Assembly: GCF_008016455.1 (NCBI RefSeq) | Contig: NZ_SAXU01000001.1 | Span: forward strand, 186,001 to 250,000 | DNA: 64,000 bases | DNA from: Brachyspira aalborgi | GTDB taxonomy: Bacteria; Spirochaetota; Brachyspiria; Brachyspirales; Brachyspiraceae | Direction of reading: 5' to 3' | Shown here: one piece after another, positions 52,655-62,015 of the stretch | Layout of the letters: each line of letters opens with the position of its first letter | Numbering within the stretch: position 1 is the first letter of the stretch | Made by a program: the position numbers and the translations under genes | The notes under the pieces: generated by a model | Told to the model about the DNA's origin: nothing | Seen by the model: only the letters and a program-made list of their open reading frames with translations | The model's database searches: none

Positions 52655-52705
52655 ATTGTTTATATTATACAATAATTTATATAAAAGTTGTATTGTTTGT
52701 ATAAT
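52655..52705. promoter_or_regulatory. Direct repeat between glycerate kinase and GntP genes
   Basis: ATTGTTTATATTAT (52655-52668) and ATTGTTTGTATAAT (52692-52705) are direct repeats 37 bases apart in the divergent promoter region. They are candidates for binding sites of the CdaR-type regulator encoded downstream; no experimental consensus is claimed. Confidence 0.35.
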
Positions 52706-52763
52706 GTAATTTAATAATTTTTTTGATATACTATTAATTAAATTAAAATATAAGGAGTTAAAT

Positions 52764-54134
52764 ATGCAAGGAATTTCATTAATTATAGCTTTTATCATTT
52801 GTATAATAATTATGATATTTGCTATATCGAAATTAAAAATTCATCCGTTTTTGTCTATTATGGGCGTTTCTCTGCTTCTGTCATTTTTAGCGGGAATTCC
52901 AATAAAAACTATTCCTTCAATAATAGGAACGGGATTTAGCGGAACATTTACAAGCATAGGAATAGTAATTATATTAGGAGCGTTAATCGGAACTATTTTA
53001 GAAAAAACGGGAGGCGCTTTAAAACTTTCCGACATAGTTATAAAAGTTGTAGGCAAAAAGAAACCCGAACTTGCAATGCTTATTATGGGCTGGATAGTTT
53101 CTATTCCCGTATTTTGCGATTCTGGTTTTGTAATTTTAAATCCGATTAGAAAAGCTTTGGCAAAAAGAACTTTGACTTCAAGTGTTGCTATGTCTGTCGC
53201 TCTTTCTGCAGGTTTATATACTTCGCATGTATTTATACCTCCTACTCCAGGACCAATTGCCGCTGCAAATACTTTAGGAGTAGGCGACCATCTTTTAATG
53301 GTTATAGGAATGGGAATTTTATGTTCAATATTGCCTTTAATATCGGGATATTTCTTTGCAAAATATATTGGTAAGAGAGTTAAATCTATAGACGAAATAG
53401 AAAATAAAGATAGCGTTAAAAGTTATGAGGAATTGGTAAAAAGCTACGGAAAATTGCCTAACGGTTTTTTAGCGATAGCTCCGATTATAATACCTATTCT
53501 TTTAATGGGTTTAGCTTCCGCAGTTACTATGGCAAAATTAGAAGGAAGTTTTATAAGTTTATTACAATTTTTAGGAACTCCAATAATTGCATTAGCTGTA
53601 GGCGTTATTTTTGGAGCAATAACTTATTTTAATCAAAAAAATAGCGTTGAAAATATAGAAAGTTTTTACGATATAACAAACGATACTTTAAAAATTGTAG
53701 GACCTATACTTTTTGTAACGGCTGCTGGCGGAGTTTTGGGAAAAGTTATAGCTTCTTCAAGTTTGGTTGATTTCATAACGGAAAATGCGACTCTATTTCA
53801 AACTATAGGAATATTTTTTCCGTTTATTTTATCGGCGATATTGAAAACTGCGCAAGGTTCTTCCACTGTAGCATTAACTACAACAGCAGGAATAATAGCG
53901 CCTTTAATGGGAGCTTTAGGTTTGGATACGCCTGCATTAGCTTCTTTAACCGTTATGTCTATTGCGGCTGGCGCTATGACTGTTTCGCATGCAAATGATA
54001 GTTATTATTGGGTTGTTACGAATTTTGGAGAGATGAAAGCCGAAGACGGTTATAAAACTCAAACTTTAATGACGCTTATAATAGGAATAGCGGGCATAAT
54101 AAATGTGTTTTTAGTGTCTTTGGTTTTAAGATAA
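52764..54134 (+). CDS. GntP-family gluconate/glycerate permease
   Basis: 456 residues with about 12 spans. MGVSLLLSFLAGIPIKTIPSIIGTGFSGTFTSIGIVIILGALIG, PVFCDSGFVILNPIRKALAKR, SHVFIPPTPGPIAAANTLGV and SAILKTAQGSSTVALTTTAGIIAPL are GntP signatures. It imports a sugar acid or glycerate by proton symport. Divergent from glycerate kinase, and followed by a CdaR-type regulator after a 144-base gap holding a long inverted repeat. AAGGAG ribosome-binding site. Confidence 0.95.
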   Translation: MQGISLIIAFIICIIIMIFAISKLKIHPFLSIMGVSLLLSFLAGIPIKTIPSIIGTGFSGTFTSIGIVIILGALIGTILEKTGGALKLSDIVIKVVGKKKPELAMLIMGWIVSIPVFCDSGFVILNPIRKALAKRTLTSSVAMSVALSAGLYTSHVFIPPTPGPIAAANTLGVGDHLLMVIGMGILCSILPLISGYFFAKYIGKRVKSIDEIENKDSVKSYEELVKSYGKLPNGFLAIAPIIIPILLMGLASAVTMAKLEGSFISLLQFLGTPIIALAVGVIFGAITYFNQKNSVENIESFYDITNDTLKIVGPILFVTAAGGVLGKVIASSSLVDFITENATLFQTIGIFFPFILSAILKTAQGSSTVALTTTAGIIAPLMGALGLDTPALASLTVMSIAAGAMTVSHANDSYYWVVTNFGEMKAEDGYKTQTLMTLIIGIAGIINVFLVSLVLR

Positions 54135-54196
54135 AATTATAAAATATATTTAAAATCATTAATATGTATTTTATATAAATTAGTATAATTTTTAAT

Positions 54197-54240
54197 AATC
54201 CTATAAATAGTTTTTATTAAATATAATTATTTATAGGATT
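54197..54240. promoter_or_regulatory. Perfect 13-bp inverted repeat upstream of the CdaR-type gene
   Basis: AATCCTATAAATA (54197-54209) and TATTTATAGGATT (54228-54240), 18-base loop. No T-run follows, so it is not a canonical terminator; it may be an operator or an mRNA stem-loop between permease and regulator. Confidence 0.5.
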
Positions 54241-54278
54241 ATATACATTTTATAAATTAAAATTAAGGATTTAAATAT

Positions 54279-55433
54279 ATGATTTCTTTAGATAATCAAA
54301 TAGCAAAAAAAATTATTAAAAAAATAATGAATGATACTGATTATAAAATCAATATTAACATTATGAACGAATACGGAGAGATTATAGCGAGCGGCGATAA
54401 ATATAGAATAGGAAAAATACATTCTGGAGCTTTGGAGGTTATTGAAAAAAGAAAAAGCATGCATTATTTTGATACCGTAGATAACGATACCGAAAGCAGT
54501 AAACCTGGAATTAATATGCCAATAATATTTAATAATGAAGTTATAGGAGTTGTCGGAGTTACGGGAAATCCAAAGAAAATAAATATAATAGCCGATATGG
54601 TAAAAATGCTTACGGAAATATTTATAGAAAGAGAAATAGACGCAGATAAAAAGATATTTAAACAAACTACTCTTAATAATTATATTCATAAAATTATATC
54701 GAAAGAAAATTATAACTACGCTTCCACAATAAATATTTGGGCTGAAAAAAATAATTATTTATTTGATATAGATAGAGCCGTTTGCTTAATAAAATTTGAG
54801 AAAAATGAAAATCTGGATATATACAAAACAGTAGAATATATAATAGACAAAACTAAATATTTAAAGTATTTTTATAAACAAGATATAGTATCTTATTTGG
54901 GAAACAGACAATTTATTATTATAAAAAGTTTTAACAATAAAGAAAAAACGGATAAAAAAAGCGTATTAAAAAATTTCTTTACAAGCCTTCAAAAAGAAAT
55001 AGACAGTAAAATGAATTTAAAATTTTCAACGGCATGCGGAGTAATAGTTAATAGTTTAGATAATATACCTTATAGTTATGAACATGCGGATTTTTTGCTT
55101 AATTATATAGAGTTTAAAAATAAATCCGTATATTTTATAGAAGATTATATTTTAGAATTTCTTACTTTAAGCGAAGAAGCAAATTCAAAAATGATATTAG
55201 GAAACGCTTTGAATATAATAAAAAGAAGTCCGCTTTATAAAGAAACAATTACGGCTATGAGTAAAAACGATATGAATATAAATAAAGCATGCGAAAGTTT
55301 ACAGATACATAGAAATACTATGGTTTACAGAATGAAGAAAATAAAAAAGATTTTAGGATTAGACCCGATTAATAATCATAAAGATAGAATTAAATTTTAT
55401 ATTTTGTCTATTATATTAAATAAAAAGAATTAA
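54279..55433 (+). CDS. CdaR-family sugar-diacid regulator
   Basis: 384 residues. N-terminal sugar-diacid recognition domain (~1-130: LDNQIAKKIIKKIMNDTDYKINIMNEYGEIIASGD, RPGINMPI-type VIGVVGVTGNPKKI), a middle GGDEF-like region (~145-290), and a PucR-type helix-turn-helix at the C-terminus (MNINKACESLQIHRNTMVYRMKKIKKILGLDP). It should activate the adjoining permease and kinase genes in response to glycerate or a sugar acid. AAGGA precedes the ATG by 9 bases. Confidence 0.93.
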   Translation: MISLDNQIAKKIIKKIMNDTDYKININIMNEYGEIIASGDKYRIGKIHSGALEVIEKRKSMHYFDTVDNDTESSKPGINMPIIFNNEVIGVVGVTGNPKKINIIADMVKMLTEIFIEREIDADKKIFKQTTLNNYIHKIISKENYNYASTINIWAEKNNYLFDIDRAVCLIKFEKNENLDIYKTVEYIIDKTKYLKYFYKQDIVSYLGNRQFIIIKSFNNKEKTDKKSVLKNFFTSLQKEIDSKMNLKFSTACGVIVNSLDNIPYSYEHADFLLNYIEFKNKSVYFIEDYILEFLTLSEEANSKMILGNALNIIKRSPLYKETITAMSKNDMNINKACESLQIHRNTMVYRMKKIKKILGLDPINNHKDRIKFYILSIILNKKN

Positions 55434-55460
55434 AATGATTTATTTATAATTTATTTTATT

Positions 55461-55489
55461 TTGACAAAAATTTTTATTTTAAGTATAAT
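55461..55489 (+). promoter_or_regulatory. Promoter of the M24 peptidase operon
   Basis: TTGACA (55461-55466), 17-base spacer, TATAAT (55484-55489), 50 bases before the ATG. Confidence 0.85.
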
Positions 55490-55541
55490 ATTTATTTATC
55501 ATAAAATAATTTTGTAAAATAAAAAAGGATATAAAATAAAA

Positions 55542-56651
55542 ATGTTAAAAATAACCGAAAGTAAAGAAAATAAAAAATTTGATTACGACAATAGAATTAA
55601 AAGATTGCGAAACTTAACTAAAGAAACCATTCTTATAACTAAAAACGAAAATATATTTTATTTGACGGGTTTTAAGGGAACGGCGGGCTGGCTTTTAATT
55701 CATAATTCAAAAAAATATTTGCTTGTAGATTCGAGATATTTTGAACAAGCTACTAAAATTACTCATAAAACTTCCGTAGTTTTGGTTTCAAATAATTATG
55801 AAGGCGCTTTAGTCGATTTATTGAAATCTATTAAAGTTAAAGAAATTACCATTGCAAGAAACGGACTCTATTTATCCGATTACGAAAATATAGTTTTAGC
55901 TATGGTTAGCTCTTCGATTAAAATATCGGTAAATAAAGCGAATATTGACAATATAAGAATCACCAAAGAAAAAGAAGAGATAAAAATTATAAGAGATAAT
56001 TTAAATAGAGCGGAAAAAGCTATGACAAAAACTTTAGCGTTTATAAAAGAAAATATTACCGAAAGAGAATTAGCGGCGGAGTTGGAATATCAAATGAGAA
56101 AAGAAGGCGGAGATAAAACGGCTTTCGACACAATACTTTTATTTGGAGAGCGAACCTCTCTTCCTCATGGAATGCCAACCGATAGAAAATTAAAATTGGG
56201 CGATAATATTCTTATGGATTTTGGTTTATCGAGAGAAGGTTATAAAAGCGATATAACAAGAACTTTCTTTTTTGGCAAAGGAAATAATTTTAAAGAAATG
56301 TCTAAAATATATAATGTAGTTAAAGAAGCACATAAAAAAGGAATTGAAGCTATACATTCGGGAATATCGGGAAAAGAAGCGGATAATTCTGCAAGAGAAA
56401 TTATTAAATCTAACGGATACGGAAAATATTTCGGGCATAGTTTAGGACATGGCGTTGGACTTGAAATTCATGAAGCGCCAAGATTATCGCCAATAATAGA
56501 CAATGTTCTTGAAGGCGGAACTATAGTTACTGTTGAGCCTGGAATATATATTCCAGATTTGGGCGGAGTTAGAATAGAAAATATGGTTATAGTTACAAAA
56601 GACGTAGGAGTTTCAATGAATGATACGCCAACGGATTTAATTGTTTTATAA
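55542..56651 (+). CDS. M24-family Xaa-Pro aminopeptidase/dipeptidase
   Basis: 369 residues. N-terminal creatinase-like domain (~1-140), then the pita-bread catalytic domain: LMDFGLSREGYKSDITRTFFFG provides two metal Asp, FGHSLGHGVGLEIHE the His, VTVEPGIYIPDLGGVRIEN two Glu. It removes Xaa-Pro dipeptides or N-terminal residues in the cytoplasm. AAAGGA ribosome-binding site. The HNH gene starts 4 bases after its stop, followed by the UDG-like gene with an overlapping start, forming one operon. Confidence 0.95.
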   Translation: MLKITESKENKKFDYDNRIKRLRNLTKETILITKNENIFYLTGFKGTAGWLLIHNSKKYLLVDSRYFEQATKITHKTSVVLVSNNYEGALVDLLKSIKVKEITIARNGLYLSDYENIVLAMVSSSIKISVNKANIDNIRITKEKEEIKIIRDNLNRAEKAMTKTLAFIKENITERELAAELEYQMRKEGGDKTAFDTILLFGERTSLPHGMPTDRKLKLGDNILMDFGLSREGYKSDITRTFFFGKGNNFKEMSKIYNVVKEAHKKGIEAIHSGISGKEADNSAREIIKSNGYGKYFGHSLGHGVGLEIHEAPRLSPIIDNVLEGGTIVTVEPGIYIPDLGGVRIENMVIVTKDVGVSMNDTPTDLIVL

Positions 56652-56654
56652 AGT

Positions 56655-57263
56655 ATGGCAATAATAAATAGAAATAATAATAATAGAAGAAGAAAAAATA
56701 AATTATATCCAATATATGTTTTATTAATAATTATAATTTTTGCTCTATACTATTATTATAAAAATATTTATAAATCAAATTTAATAAACGAATATAACAG
56801 AAAAGATTGGGGAAATTGGATTGACGAAGATAAAAACGGACTTAACACGAGGCATGAAGTATTAGCCGAAGAATCTTTAATAAAACCCGTTATTTCAAAT
56901 AATAAAGTTATAAAAGGCAAATGGTTTGATAAATATACGGGAAAATATTTTACCAATCCGAGCGATTTGGATATCGACCATTTAGTGCCTTTGAAAAACG
57001 CTCATATTAGCGGAGCGAGTAATTGGAACAAGAAAAAGAAAAACAGATATTATAATTATTTAAAATACGATAATCATTTAATTGCCGTATCGAAAAGCGC
57101 AAATAGAAATAAAAGCGATAAATCTCCTGTAAATTGGCTTCCGCCAAATAAAGAATATCAATGCGAATATGTTAGAGAATGGTTTAAAATAAAAACCGCT
57201 TGGGGACTTACTATTGAAGAAGGTTTTGACGAAGTTTCAAATATAGTATGCAAAGGCAAATAA
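56655..57263 (+). CDS. Membrane-anchored HNH nuclease (DUF1524/GmrSD-like)
   Basis: 202 residues. An N-terminal span (LYPIYVLLIIIIFALYYYY, ~18-36) anchors a domain containing DLDIDHLVPLKNAHISGASNWN and DNHLIAVSKSANRNKSDKSPVNWLPPN, the HNH arrangement of the DUF1524 group (Asp-His, Asn, Asn-Lys-Ser). Likely an envelope or secreted nuclease, perhaps in nutrient scavenging or DNA uptake, which is inference. The final TAA overlaps the ATG of the UDG-like gene (TAATG). Confidence 0.85.
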   Translation: MAIINRNNNNRRRKNKLYPIYVLLIIIIFALYYYYKNIYKSNLINEYNRKDWGNWIDEDKNGLNTRHEVLAEESLIKPVISNNKVIKGKWFDKYTGKYFTNPSDLDIDHLVPLKNAHISGASNWNKKKKNRYYNYLKYDNHLIAVSKSANRNKSDKSPVNWLPPNKEYQCEYVREWFKIKTAWGLTIEEGFDEVSNIVCKGK

Positions 57264-57943
57264 TGAGCGATATTGAAAAACAAATTTTTGAAGATATAAA
57301 TTTTTTTCCTAATAAAATGAAGATTCTTATATTAGGAACTTTTCCCGTGCCTTTATATTCTCAAAAAGAAAAATTTAATTCTCTTCCAAAAGATAAAAAA
57401 GAAAACGCTTGGTATTATGCAAGTAGTAAAAGCGAATTTTGGAGATTAATTGCCGATTCTTTTGATATTGATAATAAAGAATTTTTGATAAATAAAAATA
57501 TGAAAAAAAAACTTTTTAAAAATAATAAAATAGGAATTGCTGATGTATTTTCAAAATGCAAAAGAAAAAATAAAGAAAGTTCAAAAGACACAGATTTAAT
57601 AATAGTAGAATATAATAATTTAATTGCAAATATTTTTCAAAATTATAAAAGTTTAAAACTTATAATTTTCACAAGCAGATTTACGGAAAATAATTTTTTT
57701 AAAATTCTTAATAACAATAATTTGAATTATCAATTAATGGAAAGCAAAGATATTAAAAAACATTACAAAAACAAAAGTAATATAAATAACGAAATAATAA
57801 ATTCCGTTAGAGAAAGATTTATTTTGATAAAAAATTTAAAAATAAAAATTGCGACTATTACTTTAAAAATAAGCCCAATAAAAGGCGTTAGTTTATATTC
57901 TACTAAAAAAGAACTTTTTAAATATTATTTGAATCTTTATTAA
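57263..57943 (+). CDS. Uracil-DNA-glycosylase-superfamily protein
   Basis: 226 residues from ATG 57263, which follows AAGG by 7 bases (a TTG/ATG upstream at 57248 lies before that RBS). KILILGTFPVPLYSQ gives the motif-I loop of the UDG superfamily in a divergent form, with NAWYYASSKSEFWRLI and GIADVFSKCKRKNKESSKDTDL downstream and LIIFTSRFTENNF near the motif-II region. Related proteins are often annotated as UDG-like of unknown base. Co-transcribed with the HNH nuclease, by which it may act in DNA metabolism; activity is uncertain. Confidence 0.72.
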   Translation: MSDIEKQIFEDINFFPNKMKILILGTFPVPLYSQKEKFNSLPKDKKENAWYYASSKSEFWRLIADSFDIDNKEFLINKNMKKKLFKNNKIGIADVFSKCKRKNKESSKDTDLIIVEYNNLIANIFQNYKSLKLIIFTSRFTENNFFKILNNNNLNYQLMESKDIKKHYKNKSNINNEIINSVRERFILIKNLKIKIATITLKISPIKGVSLYSTKKELFKYYLNLY

Positions 57944-58143
57944 TTATTTTTAATAAAATTATTTATATAATATTTTGTCTCGCCAAAAACCGAATTAAAA
58001 AAATATATCAAGCATTTTTTAAGAAAAAATATTTTTAGAAGAAATTTATTTTAATACTTTACAAAAAACTATAATTAACATAAAATTATGTTATTCAATA
58101 TTTTAATATTTTAAAATTATAAAAACTAATTAACGGAACTCTT

Positions 58144-60279
58144 ATGAAAACTATAAATTTAATATTGGGCAATCATAATCATCAGCCCGTTGGAAATTTT
58201 GATTTTGTATTTGAAAGCACATATCAAAAAGCTTATAAACCTTTTTTAGATATGCTTGAAAAATATGAAGATATAAAATTTAATTTTCATTATACGGGAA
58301 GCCTTTTATCTTGGATAGAAAAAAATCATCCCGAGCATATTGAAAAATTAAAAAATTTAGCGAAAGAAAAAAGAATAGAAATTCAAAGCGGCGGTTTTTA
58401 CGAACCTATAATGCCGTCAATTCCCGATAGAGATAAAGATATACAAATTAAAAAATTAAACGGTTATATAAAAGATAAATTTAAAGTTAAAGCAAAAGGC
58501 GCTTGGATTGCCGAAAGAGTTTGGGAGCCTACTTTAGTTAAAAATTTAGCAAAAAACGGAATCGAATATATTATGATTGACGACTCGCAATTTTTAACTA
58601 CGGGAATAGATACAAAAAATATTTACGGATATTTTATAACCGACAATGAAAATTATAAATTAAATATATTTCCAATTTCGCAAGAACTTCGTTATTTAAT
58701 TCCGTTTAGAGAAGCCGAAAAATCTATAGAATATTTAAAATCAATAGCAACCGAAGAAGGAGATAGAGTAGTAGTTTTGCATGACGATGGCGAAAAATAT
58801 GGAGATTGGCCAGGAACTCAAAAATGGGTTTATGAAGATAAATGGCTTGAAAATTTTTTTGAAGCTTTAAGCAAAGAAAAAGATATTATAAAAACGACAA
58901 CATATAGCGAATATATAAAAAAATACCCGCCAGTTTCAAAAATATATATTCCTAACGGCTCTTATGAAGAGATGCTTACTTGGGTATTGCCCGCTAAAGT
59001 GCAAGACGAATTTCACTCAAAACTTGAAGAATTAAAAAAATCAAACGAAAATGAAATTATTACAAGATTTATGCGAGGCGGTTTTTGGAGAAATTATTTT
59101 TCAAAATATTCTGAAAGCAATAGAATGAATAAAAGAATGATTTACGCTTCAAATATCTTTGATAGATTTAAATTTAAAAGAAATAAAGATAAAATAAAAG
59201 AAGATAAAGAAATCGCTTTAGATTATTTACTTCAAGGGCAATGCAATTGTCCTTATTGGCATGGAACTTTCGGCGGATTATATTTAAATAATTTAAGACA
59301 TGCGACTTATTCTAATTTAATAAAATCTACTTCAATATCCGAAAAAAATATTTATGGAGAGAATTATTTTATTAAAAAAAATATCGATTTTGATATGGAC
59401 GGCAGAGACGAAGTAATTATATCTTCAGAAAAAGAAACTTTAATTTTTCATTCTTTAAGCGGTTCTTTAATAGAATGGGATTTAAAAAAAGAAAACCCGA
59501 TTAATTTAATTGATACATTGAAAAGAAGAGAAGAAGCTTATCATATATCGGCTATGCGAAATACGAATAACGATAATCAAAACGAAGGGCATGTTTCTAT
59601 TCATGAAATTGCTAAAAAAGTCGATGAAAAAATTGCAAAATATTTGGTATTTGATAAAAATGAAAAAGTTTTTGGAGTTGACCATTTTTTAAATAAAATG
59701 CCAAGCGCCGAAGAATTTCAATTATTGCAATATAAAGAAAATGCAAATTTTTTTGAATCGTTTTATAAAATAATCGAAGATAAAATAGATAAAGATTTTG
59801 CAAAGGTAATATTTAAAAGAAAAGGAAAAATTAACGGAAAAGAAATTAATCTTATAAAAAAATATATTGTGAACTCTAAAGGCGGTTTTTTATTGGAAGC
59901 TATTTTTGAAAATAAATCGTGTGAAGAAATTGAATTCATTTACGCTTTAGAAAATAATATTACTTTGCTTGCGGGAGGCGAAAAAGACAGATATTATACG
60001 GGAGAAGATAAAAGAATATCCGAAAATTTATCCGAAACGGGAGAGTGGACGGGAAAAATTTTCGCTATGACGGACGAGGCTTATATAAAAATAAAAATAT
60101 TAATTGAAGCCGAAGAAGAGACTATTTTTTTATATATGCCAAATTATACGATATCGGATGCCGTTGATAAACTTGAAATGAATTATCAAAATTCTACTAT
60201 AGTTTGCTTAAAGAAAATAAACTTAAAACCAAACGAAAAAAAATATTATAAAATAAAAGTAGATACGAAAAATATTTAA
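58144..60279 (+). CDS. GH57 4-alpha-glucanotransferase/amylase
   Basis: 711 residues. LILGNHNHQPVGNFDFVFE at the N-terminus, GAWIAERVWEP with the catalytic Glu124, MIDDSQF, and HDDGEKYGDWPG with Asp214 match the GH57 group studied in Thermococcus litoralis, whose Glu123 and Asp214 form the active pair. The C-terminal ~300 residues are the beta-sandwich domain of the family. Cytoplasmic glycogen or maltodextrin rearrangement is likely. CGGAA ribosome-binding site. Confidence 0.95.
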   Translation: MKTINLILGNHNHQPVGNFDFVFESTYQKAYKPFLDMLEKYEDIKFNFHYTGSLLSWIEKNHPEHIEKLKNLAKEKRIEIQSGGFYEPIMPSIPDRDKDIQIKKLNGYIKDKFKVKAKGAWIAERVWEPTLVKNLAKNGIEYIMIDDSQFLTTGIDTKNIYGYFITDNENYKLNIFPISQELRYLIPFREAEKSIEYLKSIATEEGDRVVVLHDDGEKYGDWPGTQKWVYEDKWLENFFEALSKEKDIIKTTTYSEYIKKYPPVSKIYIPNGSYEEMLTWVLPAKVQDEFHSKLEELKKSNENEIITRFMRGGFWRNYFSKYSESNRMNKRMIYASNIFDRFKFKRNKDKIKEDKEIALDYLLQGQCNCPYWHGTFGGLYLNNLRHATYSNLIKSTSISEKNIYGENYFIKKNIDFDMDGRDEVIISSEKETLIFHSLSGSLIEWDLKKENPINLIDTLKRREEAYHISAMRNTNNDNQNEGHVSIHEIAKKVDEKIAKYLVFDKNEKVFGVDHFLNKMPSAEEFQLLQYKENANFFESFYKIIEDKIDKDFAKVIFKRKGKINGKEINLIKKYIVNSKGGFLLEAIFENKSCEEIEFIYALENNITLLAGGEKDRYYTGEDKRISENLSETGEWTGKIFAMTDEAYIKIKILIEAEEETIFLYMPNYTISDAVDKLEMNYQNSTIVCLKKINLKPNEKKYYKIKVDTKNI

Positions 60280-60303
60280 TAATTTAATTTGGAAGGCTTA
60301 TAA

Positions 60304-60960
60304 ATGAAAATTTTTTGCATAGTTTCGGATATTAAACGCTCGGGAAAAACTTATTTGTCTTCTCATATAATATCTTCTCTAAAAATATTAGGAAAGAAAG
60401 TATGCTATTATAAACCTTTCGTAATGGAAGTTAAAGACGGAAAATTATTCGACTGCGAATATATAAGAAATACTACCGATTTAAACGCTTCCGATATATT
60501 TGTTTCTTACGCTACAAACGGAAATATATCGCCTCTTCATAGCATTGAAAAAAATATAGAACAGAGAGATATTAACGATTTAATTTACGAAAATAGCGAC
60601 AATTATGATTATATGGTTTTTGAGGCTTTAAGTTTATATTCTCCTATAAAAGAAAATTATAATTTTATCGATTTAATTTCGGATATAGAAAACGAAAAAC
60701 AAATAATTCCTGTAGTAGAATATAATTCTAATATTATTCATTCATGTTTGGAGCAAATAGGATTTCTTCATCAAATAGGATTTAAAGCTCCTTTTATAAT
60801 TATAAATGTAAACAGAGATATTTTTATTTCCGAAAAAGTTTTAGAATATATAAGAAAACAAATAAGTCCGATAAAAATTTATTTGACGGAATTTGAGCCT
60901 GAAATAAAAAAAATAGAAGAGATAAAATATCCTAATATAATAAAAGAGATTTTGCGTTAG
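60304..60960 (+). CDS. Dethiobiotin-synthetase-like P-loop protein
   Basis: 218 residues. CIVSDIKRSGKTYLSSHIISSLKILGKKVCYYKPF is a P-loop of the BioD/CobQ-CobB type in a shortened form (Ser-Gly-Lys-Thr preserved, the preceding glycines replaced). EALSLYSPIKENYNFIDLI matches the BioD second motif. No other biotin gene is nearby, so a dethiobiotin role is uncertain; it could belong to a related ligase. GGAAGG ribosome-binding site 8 bases before the ATG. Its stop overlaps that of the convergent thrB. Confidence 0.65.
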   Translation: MKIFCIVSDIKRSGKTYLSSHIISSLKILGKKVCYYKPFVMEVKDGKLFDCEYIRNTTDLNASDIFVSYATNGNISPLHSIEKNIEQRDINDLIYENSDNYDYMVFEALSLYSPIKENYNFIDLISDIENEKQIIPVVEYNSNIIHSCLEQIGFLHQIGFKAPFIIINVNRDIFISEKVLEYIRKQISPIKIYLTEFEPEIKKIEEIKYPNIIKEILR

Positions 60961-61889
60961 TTAATAATAATTCCTTTTGTTGGAATATTTAAAACTTTTA
61001 TAACCGAATTTATATTTTTTTTCTTAAAACTAGAATGCATAGCTTTTGAAACTTTTTCTATTATATTTTTATCGTCTTTTGCCAAAGCGAGTATTGAAGA
61101 ACCAGCTCCGCTAATCGTCACAGAATAAGCGCCAGCTTTTTTTGTTTCTTTAAATAATTGATTTAAATTCGGGATGAATTTAGCTCTATAATCTTGATGA
61201 ATTTTATCTTCGGTTGCGATTTCAAGCAAATCGAGTCTATTTGAAAATAATGCAGAAGTTAAAAGCGCCGCTCTTGAAATATTAAATATAGCATCTTTTC
61301 TTGTAATTTCTTTAGGCAAAATATTTCGCGCTATTTCCGTGCTTAAATAAAAATCGGGAATTGAAACTATAGCTTTTAAATTTTTTGGAGGTTTTATTTT
61401 TATATATTTAAAATCTTCTTCTTTTTTAACGACTCCCGAAACTATTCCTCCGAGTATCGCGGGAGCTACATTATCGGGATGTCCTTCAATTTGAACAGCC
61501 ATATTTAAAATATCTTTTTCTATTTTAAGTTTATTTCCAAGAATAAAATTAGAGCAAAGTAAACCTCCGATAATAGCCGCCGAACTGCTGCCAAGTCCTC
61601 TAGATAACGGAATTCTATTTATACATTTTATAATATATCCTTTTTTTGGTTTTGATTTTAATTTTTTGAAAACTAATTTCATTGCCGAATATATCATATT
61701 GTCTTTTTTAGAAATTTCATTTTCGCCTTCTCCAAAAATTTCAAATTCTATTTTTTTTGAATTATCGTTTTCGTAAATATGAATTTCGTTATATAGATTT
61801 AATGCAAGCCCAACGCTATCAAATCCCGAACCGATATTTGCGCTTGTTGCGGGAATTTTGAAAGTTATAAGTTTTTTATTTTTAATCAT
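60957..61889 (-). CDS. thrB: Homoserine kinase
   Basis: 310 residues of the GHMP kinase family. FKIPATSANIGSGFDSVGLALNLYNE, then the phosphate loop IPLSRGLGSSSAAIIGGL, EGHPDNVAPAILGGIVSG and SVTISGAGSSILALAK. It phosphorylates L-homoserine in threonine synthesis. ATG 61889 is used because AAGGA lies 8 bases before it; an ATG six bases upstream is only 2 bases from that site. Convergent with the BioD-like gene by 4 bases. Confidence 0.95.
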   Translation of the reverse strand: MIKNKKLITFKIPATSANIGSGFDSVGLALNLYNEIHIYENDNSKKIEFEIFGEGENEISKKDNMIYSAMKLVFKKLKSKPKKGYIIKCINRIPLSRGLGSSSAAIIGGLLCSNFILGNKLKIEKDILNMAVQIEGHPDNVAPAILGGIVSGVVKKEEDFKYIKIKPPKNLKAIVSIPDFYLSTEIARNILPKEITRKDAIFNISRAALLTSALFSNRLDLLEIATEDKIHQDYRAKFIPNLNQLFKETKKAGAYSVTISGAGSSILALAKDDKNIIEKVSKAMHSSFKKKNINSVIKVLNIPTKGIIIN

Positions 61890-62015
61890 TATCATTTTCC
61901 TTTAATAATATTTTTATAGAATATACTTAAATATAATTTTTTTCAATATATTTTTTAAGTTTAGATATAAATATGCTTTGTATTGTGAACAAAAACTCTT
62001 ATAAAAAACCCGATA

